Origin: Pseudomonadota bacterium
GTDB lineage: Bacteria > Pseudomonadota > Alphaproteobacteria > Rhizobiales > Rhizobiaceae
Direction of reading: 5' to 3'
DNA: 6,089 nt
Assembly (NCBI GenBank): GCA_023419995.1
Contig: JAEZXF010000151.1
Location: 1-6,089, forward strand
Shown: piece after piece, positions 5,115-6,089 of the stretch
Layout: every line of letters begins with the position of its first letter
Position numbering within the stretch: position 1 is the stretch's first letter
Position numbers and translations under genes: made by a program
The notes under the pieces: generated by a model
What the model saw: only the letters and a program-made list of their open reading frames with translations
Database searches by the model: none
Told to the model about the DNA's origin: nothing

Positions 5115-5600
5115 CTAGTGCCCCGTGGCCGCTATCCGGCCTCCGGCGACCTCGAGAACGAGGGGTCGGAGTCGATCCGACGCCGTCCCCGACATCGGAT
5201 GAGCCACCAGGTGTGCTTCGATCTCTCCATTGAAACGCAGCGAGCCATCCCCGTCTCGCTCGATATCCAGCATCATGCGCGTGCCGGTATCGTCAGCGAG
5301 CCGTAGAAATGGATTTCCGGCTCCATCCTCGATCCGCAGTTCGACGAGGCTTGCCGTTCCCTCGACCATCATCACTAGCAGGCGGATCGGGCCGATATCC
5401 GTCGGCACCTTCTGCGGATCGGCGAAGATGCGCAGGGAGCCGACATCATCGGTTTCAAAATGGTACTCTGATCGCTCCGCGTCGATCCGCCAGGACGTGG
5501 GCGCACCGTTCAGAAGTCCGGTCATGCTCCCGTCCGATCCTTGAGCTAGGACGGGCGCGGAAAGGCAGATCGCGGCAAGGATGAGCAACGCGCCCTTCAC
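5115..5600 (-). CDS. Exported beta-rich protein of unknown function
   Basis: This 161-residue protein starts at GTG 5600 with a signal peptide (MKGALLILAAICLSAPVLAQ, cleavage near 19-20). The cysteine at 12 lies in the hydrophobic core without a lipobox, so it is unlikely to be a lipoprotein, and the mature part has no cysteine. It begins with an 'MTGLLNGAPTSWRID' segment and continues as alternating strands (LRIFADP, IRLLVMMVEG, LVELRIED, TRMMLDIERDGDGSLRFNG, PLVLEVAGG), suggesting a secreted beta-sandwich or barrel-like fold. The start is decided by the GTGA overlap with the upstream stop (5597-5600) and a GAGG ribosome site about seven bases before it; a longer reading to 5807 is arginine-rich and only shadows the neighbouring gene. 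It probably works with the repeat protein it is coupled to. Confidence 0.82.
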   Translation of the reverse strand: MKGALLILAAICLSAPVLAQGSDGSMTGLLNGAPTSWRIDAERSEYHFETDDVGSLRIFADPQKVPTDIGPIRLLVMMVEGTASLVELRIEDGAGNPFLRLADDTGTRMMLDIERDGDGSLRFNGEIEAHLVAHPMSGTASDRLRPLVLEVAGGRIAATGH

Positions 5601-6089
5601 GGCTGCACCTCGACGATCGCGCGGCCGAGAACCACCCTGCCAGTTATGTCCAGATAGCGGATCTCGTAGGTGCCGGGCGCATCCGGCATTTCGATCTCCA
5701 GGCTGTCGATCTCGACGGCGCTCGCGAAACTGATCCAACTGAAATCCGCCTGATCGGCGCGGGCCAGCGCAACGCGCCGGTCCTCGCTTTCGCCGCCGCC
5801 GGTCCAACTCACAACGATGATTTCGCCCGGCTTCGCGGTGGTGGGCACGACGAGCCCGGCACCCTCATCCATCGGCGCATCCGCCGCCAGCACTTCAATC
5901 GGCCGGCGCGCCATGACCCGGTCGCCATGATCCAGATGGTAACGGACTTCATAGGCGCCTGGCTCCGCCGGGGCGGTGAACGTGCCGCGGTCAGCATCGC
6001 CGACGCGGCGATAGTCGCTTTGCTCGCCGTCGGGCGTACCGATTGGAACGATGGCAACGTAATCGCGCGGATGGATGACGCCGCCCCAT
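5597..6089 (-). CDS. C-terminal part of a protein with tandem Ig-like repeats (5' end outside window)
   Basis: The frame is open from the right edge (first whole codon TGG at 6088-6086) to TGA 5597-5599, giving 163 residues. Two repeats of about 70-90 residues are visible. Repeat 1 starts with WGG at residue 1, continues with RDYVAIVPIG, and ends APAEPGAYEVRY (39-50) and RRPIEV (61-66). Repeat 2 has WTGGG (95-99), then MPDAPGTYEIRY (134-145) and RAIVEV (156-161). The shared 'P..PG.YE.RY ... R..+EV' ending and the leading tryptophan mark a repeated beta-sandwich of Ig-like type. Comparable repeats occur at the C-termini of some proteobacterial von Willebrand factor A proteins, so a VWA domain may lie beyond the edge, but none is visible. 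It is likely exported and is first of the three genes at this end, with a GTGA overlap to the next. Confidence 0.8.
   Translation of the reverse strand, partial: WGGVIHPRDYVAIVPIGTPDGEQSDYRRVGDADRGTFTAPAEPGAYEVRYHLDHGDRVMARRPIEVLAADAPMDEGAGLVVPTTAKPGEIIVVSWTGGGESEDRRVALARADQADFSWISFASAVEIDSLEIEMPDAPGTYEIRYLDITGRVVLGRAIVEVQP

Noticed and set aside
5601..5807. N-terminal extension of the 5115-5600 protein
   Set aside because: The extension is arginine-rich shadow of the Ig-repeat gene. The signal peptide, ribosome site and GTGA overlap all place the start at 5600.

Overview
The window is GC-rich bacterial DNA (roughly 60% or more G+C over most of its length). Its small exported proteins, frequent ATGA/GTGA overlaps and an IS5-type transposase relic suggest an alphaproteobacterium, possibly of the Rhodobacterales. 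The lineage is an inference from style and half-remembered families, not from a marker gene. There is no rRNA, tRNA, CRISPR array or housekeeping gene. Nearly everything is an orphan secreted or membrane protein, so this looks like accessory or fast-evolving chromosome.

Layout. On the + strand, the tail of an unknown gene (ends at 68) overlaps by ATGA an exported four-cysteine protein (65-838). That gene converges, with a 24-base tail overlap, on a minus-strand two-helix membrane protein with a PH-like domain (815-1366). Next is a segment of visibly lower GC (about 1460-2620) with two divergent small exported cysteine proteins (1513-1812 minus, 2123-2620 plus) around a 310-base intergenic region. 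Immediately behind the second lies a decayed IS5-family transposase 3' end (2621-2874) that keeps the diagnostic RLKDFRRVATRYDK tail.

The rest is minus-strand. Reading leftward from the right edge: the C-terminal part of a protein with at least two Ig-like repeats (5597 to beyond 6089), an exported 161-aa protein joined to it by a GTGA overlap (5115-5600), and a short exported 79-aa protein that may be truncated (4851-5090). A 328-base gap follows, with an inverted/direct repeat pair and a strongly AT-rich patch. Then come a four-helix membrane protein with a six-cysteine extracytoplasmic domain (3791-4522), a doubtful 64-aa ORF (3625-3819), a short exported protein that may be truncated (3353-3628), and a soluble 159-aa protein of unknown function (2887-3366). 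The last three overlap one another in a chain.

How they may work together. The three right-hand genes form a compact transcription unit for cell-envelope proteins. Most other products are also predicted to act outside the cytoplasm, several with even numbers of cysteines suited to disulfides. No enzyme, nuclease or toxin signature is recognisable, so I do not claim a defined system. The best leads are the envelope cluster itself, the membrane-anchored six-cysteine domain, and the signs of rearrangement (transposase relic, AT-rich patch, apparently shortened genes).
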